From positions 135,092,288 through 135,156,287 of the forward strand of contig NC_089978.1 of assembly GCF_036417845.1 (NCBI RefSeq): a DNA stretch of 64,000 nt. Reading direction: 5' to 3'. A program made the position numbers and the translations under genes. The notes beneath the pieces were generated by a model. The model did not search any database. It had not been told where the DNA came from and saw nothing but the letters and a program-made list of their open reading frames with translations. Positions 21,501 through 36,000 of the stretch are shown in pieces (the stretch's first letter is position 1; every line of letters begins with the position of its first letter). This DNA is from Apteryx mantelli. Taxonomy: Eukaryota; Chordata; Aves; Apterygiformes; Apterygidae.

Positions 21501-24500
21501 AAAAGCCTTGCAAGTTACTGTCGTAAAGTTCTTTGCATGTAATGGTTAGAGGGATGGTCTTTTAAAGGTCACAAAATATGTATGTTAGGATTCCAAGAAC
21601 AACAGTAACATCTAAGATTAATTCTTTATTTGTGGAATCCACAGACAGCAAAGCAAAATTAGTTGTGGGAAGACTTAGTAGTAGTTGCTGAATTTTTTTC
21701 TTCTTTTTAGATTGAGGCAAACCTAAAAAACTGAGTTTTATTCTTCCACTCTTGTAGATCCAGTGACCTTCAGAGAAGTGTAATACTTCCATAGCCCAAA
21801 CTGCCACATTAATACATACCATGTAATCATCTGAGATGAGGTATTCATCAGAGATGTATGGGCTTGACAAGGTATAGGTTACTAGAAATAACAGGCCCAA
21901 ACTCAGGCGCTTGAGAGCAGGTACAAAGCTGAGAAAGAAAAAATGGAGGTCAAAGAAAAACACTGGAAAGAGACTTTCAAACTCATAATTAAGAAAACAG
22001 AAGTAGAGATGAGGGGTTAGGGGAGATAGTGATAGGGAGTCAGCACATCCCCTGCAGCAGATGCCTCCATTTGGAATGTTAGCATTACCAGGTTGGTACT
22101 GGGTCCGTACTGAAGGTGCCAAATGGCTGTTGACATTCATGCCCTGGAACAACGCTAGGACATTATGCAGAGAGTTTACGAGCAACTTTTGAAAAACTGC
22201 TTTCTCTTCTAAAGCACTTCTGGTCACAGTACTTCAGTGTCCAAGTAAGAAGGCACTGTACTGCAGGGAACGTGTGGATGATTCAGTGAGAGGTATTCTG
22301 GGATCTTAGGAAGGTAAGGAGCTAAGTGTCTCTCATTACCTATTGGGTTTCTGGCCTGGAACGTCAGTCATCTCACCCCTTGCCAGTTTCTGATAGTCTG
22401 TCATGGAGAACTGAGGCCCCACCATGAAGGCACCATAGAAATAGGAGAATCCTGAGACCTCCAGCAAGGTAGGAACTCCCCGGACAGCAAATCGCGACTG
22501 CTCAGGGGTCAGGAACTCCTGTACCAAAGGGAGTGGCATTAACATCATCCCAGGGATCTCATACTAGCTCTGGATGTTATATTCTCAACCTACCTCCTTT
22601 ATGGTCTACGTTCTTACTCTCCATATATAAGGAACTTTCCACTTTGTGTGTTCCACATCCATTCCTCTCCCCACCCTTCTGTCCCCAACAGCTTTAAATA
22701 GTGACAAGATCCAATAGTTGAGACCAATTGCACACATCTCCATTTCCAAATAAGCTCAAAACAAGGGATCTATTGACATGCATCCCCTCCAGCACAGTAG
22801 GCTGAGTAAGAGCAGTCTATCTGACCTCTACCAGTCACTGAATGCAATAGCAAGGAGAGTATTGCAAGACCTTACAGCCCTAGAATCCATACTGCCTGAT
22901 GACAGAACATTACGTAAATTCTTTGCCTTTAAATATTTGAAACTTCACCTTAGAAAATTTCAGCCAAACTTTGTTTTCTTGCAATCAGCAGTGATTGCAT
23001 GGATGTTAAAGACTGGGTGAGGCCCCAAACAGCAGATGTGGAACATAGATACTTGAAGAAAAATTAAGAGACTGTAACAAGTGTTCTGTCCTTTCCTACA
23101 TGCTGTGCTGTGTGACTTCTCTCATTGTTTGGTCTGCTTCACTAACAGGACCCTAACAAAGGGTAAACAGCAACTATCCAAAGGATATGATGAGACTAAA
23201 CAAGGGAAAGGAAGAGGGGAACTGAGATTCAGTGCTTGTAGTCTGCAAGTTAAAGGAATACTACCCACAAGGTACAGAGCATTGGGGATCAGAAATCTAA
23301 AGCAATGGATTTTAGGGAAGGATATGGTGGGGAATTTGAAGGGGACAGAATAATATTCTGATGTGATTCAGCACTGAAGGAGCTTTTCTCTAACTGTAAT
23401 CACTACTGTCTCTGTCCCAGATTACTTCTTTCCACTCTGGAATTTGGTACCCTCTTACACTCACAGATGCTCCTCTTTCAGCTGTGGCTTTTACCAAACA
23501 ATGAATGCAGCTTATTAAATTGCACCCTTTGAACTTGATTTTCTGACCTCTAGCTCACTGGAATGGCAAGGAAAGGGGAAGAAGGAGTGAAGGAGAAAGA
23601 TGGTTTTACTCACTGAATCTTTTCCTCCATCATAGTAATCAATGGCCAGACCTAGAGGAGAGAAACAACTATGTGAAGACCTGTGATGGCCTGGTTGGGC
23701 TGAACAATCAGCCCTCTTTTCCTTGAGGCATGTCTTGCAGAACATAAGAGGAGCAAGGAGCAATCACTCACCAATCAACTTTAGAGTCAAGACACAGTGT
23801 GGCATTGTCCACTTGATGTCGTAATGCTCCGTGGCTGTGAAGTAATATCCAGCCATAAGGTATGTCTGAAAGAAACCATTGTGTGGATTATTCAGACTAA
23901 TTCCTGCAGCGCTTTTTGATCTGTCTCCACTTTTCCACCCACAGTCGCTTTTGGGAAATGAAAAACTGAACAAAGGGCTCTTTTCTACAAACAGATGCGA
24001 AAAGAAAGAGAATTTTACCATCTGAAAGAAGAAACTGGTGAAGACGGCAGTGATCGTGTGACCCATAAGTCTCAGTATGAGGAACTGCACTAGGACACAT
24101 AGCAGGGAATGAAAGAATTGCATTCCTGTGGGGAGAGAGAAAGAGAGAAAGAGAAAGTAGAAATGACGTTTCAGCAGCTTCCCATTACAGGTCCTTCCAG
24201 ACTCCAGCAAGCCCTGGGCCAGGCAGCTCTCTCTTCCCCAACCCATCTTACCAAAATTGAAGTAAGCAATTGAGAGTCCTGTTAACACATTGTACAGATG
24301 AATGAGGTAGGTCTCCTTCTGGAAGAGGAAATAGCGCTGGAACAAAGCAAAAGGATATCCTGAGTAGGGGAAAAAAAAAAAAAAGATGTAAATTGGTGCA
24401 GACAAGCAGCAATGTTTGTAATGGTCCAAATTAATGTTCTTGAACATGTTACTAGGTAAATGCACTTTACATAGATAAATCATAGATACAGATCACAGTA

Positions 24501-27500
24501 TACATTCCTGGCTTTAGATTTCCATCTTGGGGATAGATGCTAGACAACGTACTCTATATATTATAAAGAAGAAAATATATTAACAGGAACAGTATTATAC
24601 CAAAGTTGAAGTATAAGAAATTTCATGATTACAGTTTCTGGCCTCATTCAATATGTGAGATAGATCATGCTGAAATACATGAATCAGATTTGTGCTGTGT
24701 AAGAGGCTAGTGGACTACCATCTGACTCATTTCCAATTTCTGTGACAAATTGAATGTGGCAAGCAGTTTCTGTGACAAATACAATGAATATGGCAAGCAG
24801 CTAGATTAAAAAAAAAAAAAGACATTTTATGGTTAACACCATTACACTGTCCAGAATTCAATCCCTGCTTCCCCCACAGAGTTCTTACGTGATGCTGACC
24901 AACTTTAATCCCAACTTTCCCCAAGTGACCTCCAGTAGTTTATTCTTTCTTTTCTAATTCTTGATTCTAATTCAGATTTGCATCTGATTTGTGAAGTATC
25001 GGGCACACAGAGCTATAACTAAATCCACTTGGCATTACGCATGTAATATTTTGAAAAAACAAAGTTAGAAGAATTTCATATTGAGCAGCTACAATAAGTG
25101 GAAAGAGTTTTTTCCTTGCATTTTCTGCATGTTAGCTTCCACTCTAATTTGGGAATATCCCCAGATTATTCATCTGTGGCTCCAGTGAGAATTAAACATT
25201 TGTGAAGCACACTTGTACTATGGTGAGAAGTGCCACATAAAATCCCATGAGTAAATAAAATTCTGTCATCTAGGTGAGGTCCACGTAGCATGCAATAAAC
25301 ACTGCCACTTATTAAACAATAAATATATTGTGTTTTAATACATATTGATACAGAAAGTGTTGTCCATCTCATGGGTGTCTTAAGTCTGTTCATGCAGTTA
25401 GTGTTTCTAAAGGCATATGCATAAGGGAGCTGAATTGGGGTAGCAGAAGGAGCTTTAATTCTGGCATTTCATAACTTATAATTGTTTGACTTTGCAAGCT
25501 TGTGTTCTTTCATCTTGTTTAAAACCACCACCACCAACGATCGGTCCTGCTAAAAAGGAAACAATTCACCACATACCATCCTGCTTATTAGCCTAGTTGA
25601 AATCTGTAGCAGTGGATAAAGGTGGATAAATGTCCACTCATCAGACTATTACCTTCTGCTGCTCTTCCATGTGGGCACTAATGACACCAAGGGCAAACTG
25701 GAAACCATCAAACAGGATTTCAGAGCTCTGGGGATGGTGGTCAAGGGTCTGGGAGCCCAGGTCATCTTCTCCTCAATCCCGCCAGTGAGGGGGATGGAGG
25801 AGACGGCCTTTCCAAGTTAACAACTGGCTGTGCCACTGGTGTTGGCAACAGGGTTTTGGTTTCTATGAGCATGGGACCCTGTTTGAAGATCGACAACTGA
25901 TGGGGAGAACTGGGATCCACCTCACTAAGCGGGGCACGTGTGTCTATGCCAACAGGTTGGCCAGCCTGCTAAGGAGGACTGTAAACTAGGAAAGTGGGGC
26001 AAGGGGAGAGTTATAGTGACCAGGTAGTTGGCAAAACATGGCTCGAGGCGGGGTGCCTCCAGTGGGTGCGTGCAGCCAGGGAAGTGAGCATGGGCTGTGG
26101 CTACGGAGGAGCCTCTTGTATCCCTCCTGGGAAACCTGTATGCTCAATCACTGTTCTGAAATGACTGTACATCAATGCATGCAGCATGGGGACTAAAGAG
26201 GAAGAACTAGAGAGCTGTGTGTGGTTGCAGGGCCATGATCATGAGCTCATGCAATTATAGAGACATGGTGGGATCGTTCACATGACTGGAGTGCTGTCCT
26301 AGATGGCTACCTGCTTTTTAGGAAGGACAGGCCAGGAAAGCGAGGTGGTGGAGTTGCTCTTTAGGTGAGAGAGCAACTGGAATGTATCGAGCTGTGCCTA
26401 GGGGTGGCTGAAGAGCGAGTCGAGAGCTTATGGGGAAGGATTAAAGGGCAGGCTAGCATGGGGGACACTGTGGTGGGTGTTTACTACAGGCCACCTGATC
26501 AGGAAGAGGAAGTGGCGGAGGCCTTCTACAGACAGCTGGAAGTAGCCTCACGATCACGGGCGCTGGTTCTCATGGGGGACTTCAACCAGTCTGATAGCTG
26601 CTGGAGACACAACACAGCTAGGCACAAACACTCCAGGAAGTTCCTGCAGAGCATTGGTGATAACTTTTGGACACAGGTGGTGGAGGAGCCAGCGAGGAGA
26701 GGTGTGCTGCTGCACCTCGTACTAACAAACAGAGAAGGACTGGCCGAAGATGTGAAGGTCGGGGGCAGCCTTGGGGGCAGTGACCACGAGATGGTGGAGT
26801 TCAGGATGCTGCGAGGAGGAGGCAGGGCAATAAGCAGGATCGCAACCCTGGACTTCAGCAGAGCAAACTTTGGCCTCTTCAGGGACCTACTTGGAGGAAT
26901 CCCATGGGTTAGGGCCCTAGAAGGAAGGGGAGTCCAAGAGAGCTGGTTAATATTCAAGCATCACTTCCTGCAAGCTCAAGATCGGAGCATCCCTATGAGT
27001 AAGAAGTCAAGCAAAGGAGGCAGGAGACCTGCTTGCATGAGCAAGAAGCTCCTGGCAAAACTCAAACGGAAGAAGGAAGTATAGAGAAAGTGGAAAGGGG
27101 GACAGGCCACTTGGGAGGAATATAGGAACGTTGTCAGAGTATGCAGGGATGTGACGAGGAAGGCTAAGGCCCGTCTGGAATTAAATCTGGCAAGAGATGT
27201 CAAGGACAAGAAGGGCTGCTTCAAATACATCAGTAGCAAAAGGAAGACTAGAGAAAATGTGGGCCTGCTGCTGAATGGGGTGGGTGCCCTGATGACGAAG
27301 GATGCAGAGAAGGCAGAGTTACTTAATGTCTTCTTTGCTTCAGTCTTTCCTGCTCAGGCCAGCCCTCAGGACTCTCAGACGCTGGAGGCAAGAGAGAAAG
27401 TCTGGAGAAAGGAAGACTTCCCCTTGGTTGAGGAGGATGGGGTTAGAGATCATTTAGTGAAACCTGACACCCACAAATCCATGGGCCCCGCTGGGATGCA

Positions 27501-30013
27501 CCCACGAGTGCTGAGGGAGCTGGCAGATGTTATTGCTAGGCCACTCTCCATCATCTTTGCAAGGTCCTGGAGAACAGGAGAGGTGCCTGAGGACCGGAAG
27601 AAAGCCAGCGTCACCCCACTCTTCAAAAAGGGCAAGAAGGAGCACCCAGGGAACTACAGGCCAGTCAGGCTCACCTCCATCCCTCGAAAGGTGATGGAGC
27701 AGCTCGTCCTGGGGGCCATCTCTAAGGCTGTGGCGGACCAGAAGGCGAGCAGGAGTGGTCAGCGTGCCTTCCCCGAGGGGAAATGATGCCTAACCGATCT
27801 GATAGCCTTCTATGCTGGAATGCCTGCCTGGGTAGATGAGGCGAGAGCAGTGGATGTTGTCGACCTTGACTTCAGGAAGGCTTTCCACACTGTCTCCTGT
27901 AACATCCTCATAGGTAAGCTCAGGAAGTGTGGGTTAGATGAGTGGCCGGTGAGGTGGCTTGAGAACTGGCTGGCTGGCAGAGCTCAGAGGGTTGTGCTCC
28001 ACTGATGTGGAGAGTCTAGTTGGAGGCCTGTAGCTAGTGTCGCCGCGCCAGGGGTCAGTCCTGGGTCCAGTCTTGCTCAACTTCTTCATCAGTGACCTGG
28101 ATGAAGGGACAGAGTGCCTCCTCGGCAAGTTTGCTGATGATACAAACCGGGGAGGAGTGGCTGATGCAGCAGAGAGCTGTGCTGCCGGTCAGAGGGGGCT
28201 GGCGAGATGAGCAGGCAGGAACCTCCTGAAGTTCAACAAAGGCAATTGCAGAGTCCTGCACCTAGGGAGGAATAGGGCCCTGCAGCAGGACAGGCTGGGG
28301 GTTGATCTGCTGGAAAGCAGCTCTGTGGAGAAGGACCTGGGAGTCCTGGTGGACAACAAGTTGACCATGAGCCAGCAATGTGCCTTGTGGCCAAGAAGGC
28401 CAATGGTATCCTGGGGTGCCTTAGGAAGAGTGTTGCCAGCAGGTCGAGGGAGGGGATCCTCTCCCTCTCCTCAGCCCTGGTGAGGCCACATCTGGAGTAG
28501 TGTGTTCAGTTCTGGGCTCCCCAGTACAAGAGAGACATGGAACTACTTGAGCAAGTCCAGTGAAGGGCTACAAAGATGATTAGGGGACTGGAGCATCTCT
28601 CTTATGAGGAAAGACTGAGAGAGCTGCGCCTGTTTAGCCTGGAGGAGAGAAGGCTGAGGGGGGATTTTATCAATGTGTACAAATATCTGAAGGGAGGGTG
28701 TCAAGAGGATGGAGCCAGACTCTTTTCAGTGGTGCCCAGCAACAGGACATGAGGCAACGGGCACAAACTGAAACACAGGAAGTTCCATCTGAATATGAGG
28801 AAAAACTTCTTTACTGTGAGGGTGACAGAGCACTGGAACAGGTTGCCCAGAGAGGTTGTGGAGTCTCCTTCTCTGGAGATATTCAAAACCCGCCTGGATG
28901 CAATCCTGTGCAATGTGCTCTAGGTGACCCTGCTTGAGCAGGGGGGTTGGACTAGATGATCTCCAGAGGTCCCTTCCAACCTCAACCATTCTGTGATTCT
29001 GTGAAATCTCTGCTACCTGAATGGAAGTAATGGAATAACAGTAGCAGTAGGTAGTCATCTCTTGTATTGAACATTAATAAAAGGGGATGAAATGCAGGTT
29101 TTGCCAGGAAATGGTTGACAGATGGAACCTTTCCAATAAGTAAGGCCAAATCTAGTCACTACTATGAGAGGGAATGAAGAATTTTGTTATATTAGGTAAA
29201 ATATATGCATCACAATCTGGCAAAGCTAATGTGCTGAGGGGTGACTGGAGGAGCCATTTTACGGTCCTTTCCTTCCCCGCAAATCCCTCGGAAAGGAGTG
29301 ACAGAATTTGAGAGCTTTGGGCTCCATTCAAGATCCTGGAAGGCAGCATGGTCTACTGAGCCCAGATGTATACCTGTTTCTTCTAGAATCTGAACTGCTT
29401 CTCCCCATTTCCTCAGCCTCTTGGCATATCTCTTTCCTGCTCCTTTCCACTTTTGCACCCTGCACCTGTCTCCACTCTCTAGGCCTCTTTCTCCATCTCA
29501 ATGACCAGCCAGGCTCCACATTCCATAACTCCTTCCCCATAAAAGCTGGCAATCTTGCTCCTGGATTTGTATTCAATCTCCCTCTTCCCTCCTGCAAAAA
29601 CAGTTCCAAATTCCTGTATAAAAAGCCTTATCCAAACCCTTCCTTTTCCTTCCTGCTCCGCTCAAGCTCTTTACACAGCCTTGTCATTCTTTCCTTTAGC
29701 TGGCTCACAGTTCCACCCTACTTCCCCAGTTGCTTCCAGTCTCAGCCTTACTACTCCTCTGTTCTTAGTACCTGTTTCTTTGCTCCTCTCTCTCACCCCT
29801 TAAGCCCTTGTCCAAGGCTCACCAGCTATTTTGCCCTGATTCACCCTGTTCCCCTACCCAATGGTCTTGGTCCTTTGGCACTAGAATCAGATGTATGCTC
29901 TTCTGCTATTCCTGAATACCATCTGAGGAGGAAAGAAGTAACTGTCAAAGAGAGTTCATCACACTAGCTCCCTGGGAATACAAGAGTAATTCAAGGAATT
30001 AGAACATTTCACA

Positions 30014-30044
<31 letters not shown>

Positions 30045-33000
30045 GTATTGCCTGCCAGCCTCATACCCAGAAACATATAGACAGAAATCTCTCTATTTTT
30101 TTCTTTTTAATTTTAATTTCCTTGCGAGGTAGACACCACTTGAAGTTTAATAAACATTTTAACAACTGGAAACAGCTTTGTAAAAGGGAAAGTGCTAAGA
30201 AACTTAGTTTGGACTTTCCATCAGTTTGGATCAAAAGTTAAAATATTGAGGTTTACCATGGAAATATTTTTCCCCCTTTTGAGCATGGGGAAAGAAAATC
30301 AGATCAGAAATATAGACAAAGTGCAACTTTGTTGAAACATATGGTTTTAAAATAATATTTTCAAGGATTTTCCACTCTCAAAAATCAGTGCAATCTTGCA
30401 AAATACTCTAATTTCAGCAGAAAAAAAATTTTGTTCTTTTGGCTCCAGCCATCTCAGTACTCAGTCAAAATTTAGTTCTGTCTACAATAGTGTACATCAA
30501 ATTTCTAAAAGTAATAAATTTTATCCATTTTCCCCTCATCCCCAACCAGTGTTCCTACTCTTTAATAAAAAGACCTATTTCACTTGTTATGCTTACTTCT
30601 TTTTAACTCCCCCCAGGAGACTGTATCACCCTTTGGGAAATACTGCTCTAAACAAATTAGGGAGAGCCTTTGCAATTGGAGAACTACTAACATGCATAGA
30701 GAATATATTTTTAGAAACCAAGAAATCTAAGTCTCGGTCTTGTATGATATAGGTGCTGTTCAGGTTCAAAAGTCACATTTTTTTATGATATCAGAGCAAC
30801 TTGTTGGCACTCTGGACTGCACTTTAGTTACAGTTTTGTTGCACACAGCATGTTCTCAGTTTTAGAGGTCCCATCCTATACTGCAGATACAACTCCCAGA
30901 GGGTAGTGAATACTGAATATCAATGAAGTGAATACTGAATATCAGTGAATCCACAATAGGATAATTCAGACCATGTATTTTTGAGTGCTCAAAAACTGGC
31001 TATTAAACAATTAGCTATTCTTACTATTAACAACAGCAGTACTCCCATCCCACTAAAGTGTCCTTGCAATAGCATGAATTAGCACAGTGAAAGCAGGAAG
31101 GCAGTTTTTGAAGTTAATGTTGCCATCTGGAAAGCTTGCTGTCATATTTAGATATGTCAGATTCAGGATGCCATGTTGCTTTTCTTTTGCTATTCAAACC
31201 CAACAGGAATAGAATCCCTGTTCTTGATGCTGAGAGACCCTGCGTACCAGATTCCAGTCTGCCAAATTCATCTTCTACAGCTTTTTCGGGAAGAGGCAGA
31301 GGTGACTGAGACAGGAAACAGGTTGGAATACTCCTGGAGGAAACAGAAGACAACCTTCTCAAGAGGTAATTCTCCTTTTCTATGCACCATGAAGTTTAAA
31401 AGTGATCTGTGCACAAAGCTGATTTTTAGCTCTAGACAGACTCTTTACAGAATGTAATTAGCAATCAATGTAAAAGGGACAAATTAGCTGTGACATGCCT
31501 TTGATGATAAATTCCTCCCTTATTTTAAGGGAACAAGAGGACAACCTCTGCTTAAGAGAACCCTGGAACCTGAGTGAAAGGTTGCTTCTTTGTCACCCAT
31601 TTGGAAGAGTAATGGATTGCTGCACAATGACCAGGTTGTCCAAGAAAACAATCTAAAAGAGCAAAGAAGTAAATGATCAAGAGGCTGGATTAGGTAGAAG
31701 GAAATTTCTACCAAATCCAAGAAAAACAATGTTGTTAAGTTTGCCATATTCTGGAATGAGTGATTAAGACACCTGTCTTTTTCCAGAAATAAAGCTACAA
31801 ATAAGGGCAGCAGAAACCTTCTTTGTATTTCTGTTCCCTTTATTTCCCCTTTTCTATGTGTTAGTTTCATTTTATCTTCAAGAGATTAGATCAGACTTCA
31901 ACTTTTTCTCCTTCCCTTCTGCTAATCAGTTAGCTCCACCTTTATTAAAATCTAGCACACCAATAGTCTGCATTTCCTTATAAGAATGCTAAAACTAAAA
32001 GGAATGGGACAAAGGGAAGACATGTTCAAATGAAAGCCTTACCCAGTATTTTGACTTCAAAGGTGTTCTTTTTTTCTGTCTATAAGATTGCTTGCCACAA
32101 GATTAAGTGAAATCCCACACCTTGTTTAACATTGGGTGCATGTAAATGAGTATATAATTCAGCTCAGGTGTATGCTTTTGAAATCCACTTACTGTGCTTT
32201 AGTTTAAATAGCAGAGCTGTCTCAGAGCATGTGAACAGGATTCCTTTCAGATGAAACTGGACTGAAAACAGGCTCCAGCTAATAACGAGCACTCAGTCCA
32301 TAGGACCAGACTAGAGCAAGTCCAAAATAAATCCCTGCAAGTCATGCAGTGAGGACATCAGGTACTGCACACAACATATCATCTGCTCTCCTATTGTGCC
32401 CTGTTACTTGTTAATGTAGACATTGTATGAAGCATTACACAGCTCTCCAATTTAACTTTTTTTTTTAAGGAATAAAATATATTCGAAGTTAGGAATTGAA
32501 AAAAAGAGGCAGCACAGAAAGGAGTGCTCTCTGAGTGGACTGATTTTAGCAGCTGTGACAGGGCAGTGTTGCCTCTTACCCCTTCTTCTTCTACCTCTTA
32601 TCAATTGAAACTAGTTGTCTGCCTCACCTTTGGTAAGGTTCTTGCTCGGCTGGCCAGCTGGGAAGTTGATCTGGGACAAGTGATCACTGGGTGAATTTCT
32701 CTGAGCTTAAAAATCTTAAAGATGCAGAGAGCAAGAGGAAGCAAAGGATGTCAAATATCGCTGGGGAGTGGAAGAGGAAGGGATAAGACCCATGTGCAAA
32801 CAAGTCAGCTGGTATCTGGCACCTATTCAGTAAGAACAGTGTTAATTTCTGCAGGTTACTGTTATGCATGTACATTAGGGAACACTTCCCAGATGCTGCT
32901 CCTGGCCAGGTCTGGGCAGATCAGCAGGGTCAGTTCTGGCTCAGGGCTGTAAACAGTATGTCGCCCCCTGCCACTTTGCAGGAGAACATGCCAGGTAGCT

Positions 33001-36000
33001 TGCAAGCCACTGTATAATAGCATGGCCTGCTAAACACCTTTAATTCTTTGGGATCATTCTTTCTTTTACAGTTAGTCAGACAGGGAATAAGATCAACCTA
33101 AACCCTAGATATACAGTGCTGCAGGGCCTTCTGTATCCTGGCTTACACATGAATGGTGACAGAAGGAAAGAAATCTACCTCCTTTCACAGAGGCGTGAGA
33201 GCAGCAACTCAGAAACCCTCTTTTCTCCTTCCCATAGTTGGAGGGGCTCCCTCCCTTTGTCCTCCAAGGAGCAATGACAGCATTAGTCTAGGCTGCTCAC
33301 TCCAACAACCAGAAAGTAACTCTGTAGGTAGGGATCCAAGACCATTGTAGTCTTCCATGATGACCTAGAGACATATTTTCTCCTAAGGGAACACTAGGCC
33401 TTGATATTAATACTGAAGAATATAAGGCAGAGTACATCTCTCAAAAGACAGTTTCATATGATTGACAGACATTAATATACTAGACACACCAGAGTTTTAA
33501 AATAAAAAGGATCCAGATCCATGCTTTAAGTATTACTGCTGTTGATAACATTGCCTAATTACAGACTAATTGCTTCAAAGGTTGTTTATGCAAATTTTCA
33601 CTATATGAGAGGTCTGAAGTTTGCTTTTAATCTTGTACAATCTGAGTAATGGGCTTTATTCTAGTTGTATTCTTTGCTTCAAAATTACAAGATGTACAAA
33701 AAGTGTCGCTTTGATTTAAATATAAAGCTGTGAATAAAATCCCCGTAATTTTCTTCATAATAGTCTTCATTTTTTCACTGAGAAAACGTGCTGCCCTTTA
33801 GGACTACTCTTCTGTTCTTCATTGCTCTTCCTTCCTCCTTCTCTTTCTCTTGTTCTGCCCCATCTTAAACTTTTTTTTTCCAGTAGTGGCAGACTGTTAA
33901 CAGTTTTAAATCACATCTTTTGGTTATTTCAGATCATAACTAAGTGAATACTCTTATTCTAAAGCAAGAGAGTTCACTCAGACTATTTTTTTCAACGACA
34001 ATGCAGCTTTGTGCGGAAATTAATATAAGAAGTCCAAAGTCCTTTACCATTCTTCCCCTTTTTAGAGAGCTATTTTTAACAGTTTCTGGTGATCTACTGA
34101 ACAGTGGAGCCCTGCAAACAGTTTTAGCAGAAAAAATGCATAGTATAGATGAACTGTACCACAGAGGGAGGAACAAGCACCAACTTTTAAATCCAGCTTT
34201 GGAACACACTATGCTACCTCATCCTCATTGTGTCTTCCTCTGAAATAATTCAGTAGTATTAGATGCAGCCAACTATAACTTTCTTCGTGGATCTTTGAAA
34301 ACACCTGCAGTGGAGGAAGTAATGGAGAAGCACCCTGCCTGTCCTAATACAATTTTCAGCTTCTAGCAATTTCTGTCTTTCATTTATACCTTATTCCATC
34401 CTATGAAGTGGTCATCAGTACAAGCTGCATTACCAACAGGCACAGGTAAGGGCTCTCAGTCACATTAGAAGGATTGTAAGCTAAGCTGCAATTAAATAAG
34501 CTTTTTTTTTTTTTAATTGCCACTGTCAAGTTAGGGAACTCTTCTTGCCCTCCTCTCATGTTGCTTTAGAGTGGTGCTTGGCACGCCCTTTTAATGTAAT
34601 AGTATAATGCTTTACTATCTATCCATTAACCATGAAACCTGGAGCCAATCCCCTCTGCCTGAGTGGGTTAAATCTACACGCAAGAGTACCAAACTACAGT
34701 CTCCGTCCCTGATCCCAAGACTATTTAATACAAACTGTAAAGACTCAATAAGACTTTTTGCAAAACAGCTACAGTGGTCTGTATCAGGAAGGGAGAACAT
34801 GCCATCTCAGTGACTTGATGTCAGCACTGCATATGGAGTGTAACGATACCCAAGAATTACAGACTTGGGTCAGAGCTGACTGAATTAGGCATCTCTTCTT
34901 ATCATTAAGATGGTAATTATCTGCTGTTCATTTTGAAGAAGCGATTATGCTCCCCCATAAGGACACCAGGCAGCACAAAGGGCCTTCCAGTATCACATTG
35001 CAGCTTACTGTTTACAAAAGAAAGAAGGAACTCTGAGAATATGTCCGAGGTGTGTTCTGCAAATGCATCTGACACTCTATAGTAAATGTCTGCCTCCCCT
35101 TGCACTTTCCAACCCCTTTCTGCATCAGCTCTTGTTAGACTAGTCCCTTGGTTGGTTCAGTTGACTAACCCACGAGTAAATTATCTGTTTTTTCTGGTTT
35201 AGATTTCTGCCAGGCAAGTAAACTGAATCAGCTCATGATTAGAGTACCAGAGACAGATATGGGAGAAAAGAAGGCAGGACTTTCCCTGTTCAGCTGTGGG
35301 GAGCTATTAGATTAACTCACGCTGCCTTATGCACATGTCTTGTAGATGTTTCATGTTATTTAATTTTTCTTTATGAAATACATTTGGTTTAACTAATCTC
35401 TAAGTTAAATCCAAAATGACAATCAGTTCAATCCCCTATATCCACCCTCTAAGTGAAGAATGTTCCAATTCATTTTGAACTTATGCCTAGTGGATTAAAC
35501 TAAACAAAAAAAAGTCTGGTCTAGACCAAGGTTAGAGAGTGACCCAACTTTTCTTCCATCTCTTTTTTCTTTAAAAATTATGCTTTTAGTTAGCCAAGGC
35601 AACTTTATTTAGACAGATCACATGGTAGCAACTGTACGCCTTCACACGTATTCTTAGTTTCAGAGAAAAGCCTGTATTTCCTTTCTGCTAAGTGACTATA
35701 CCATCAAGTTTTCAAAAATCAGTTTCATGGACATTGGCAGAGATTTTTGCAGACAGCACAATATATACATTTGAATTAATGTTTTGGGAGCTCAGAAAAA
35801 CCCAATTATTAGCCCACATCACAACTCCAGTGCCTCAGCCATTTTACATGTGACTTTAACTATCTCACAGTTAGATATGCATAGGAACTATGCATTTTGC
35901 AACACTAATTTCACCTCAGGTGGAGCACCGGGTAACATCCCAGTACTTCTAGCCACCACTCGCTAGCAGGCTTTACCCACCCTACCTGGCAGTCCCTGTG

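Noticed and set aside
29308-29967. 219-codon plus-strand frame in LPCAT3 intron 1
   Set aside because: Leu/Ser/Pro-rich translation of pyrimidine-biased sequence, with no recognisable domain and no splice or promoter context.
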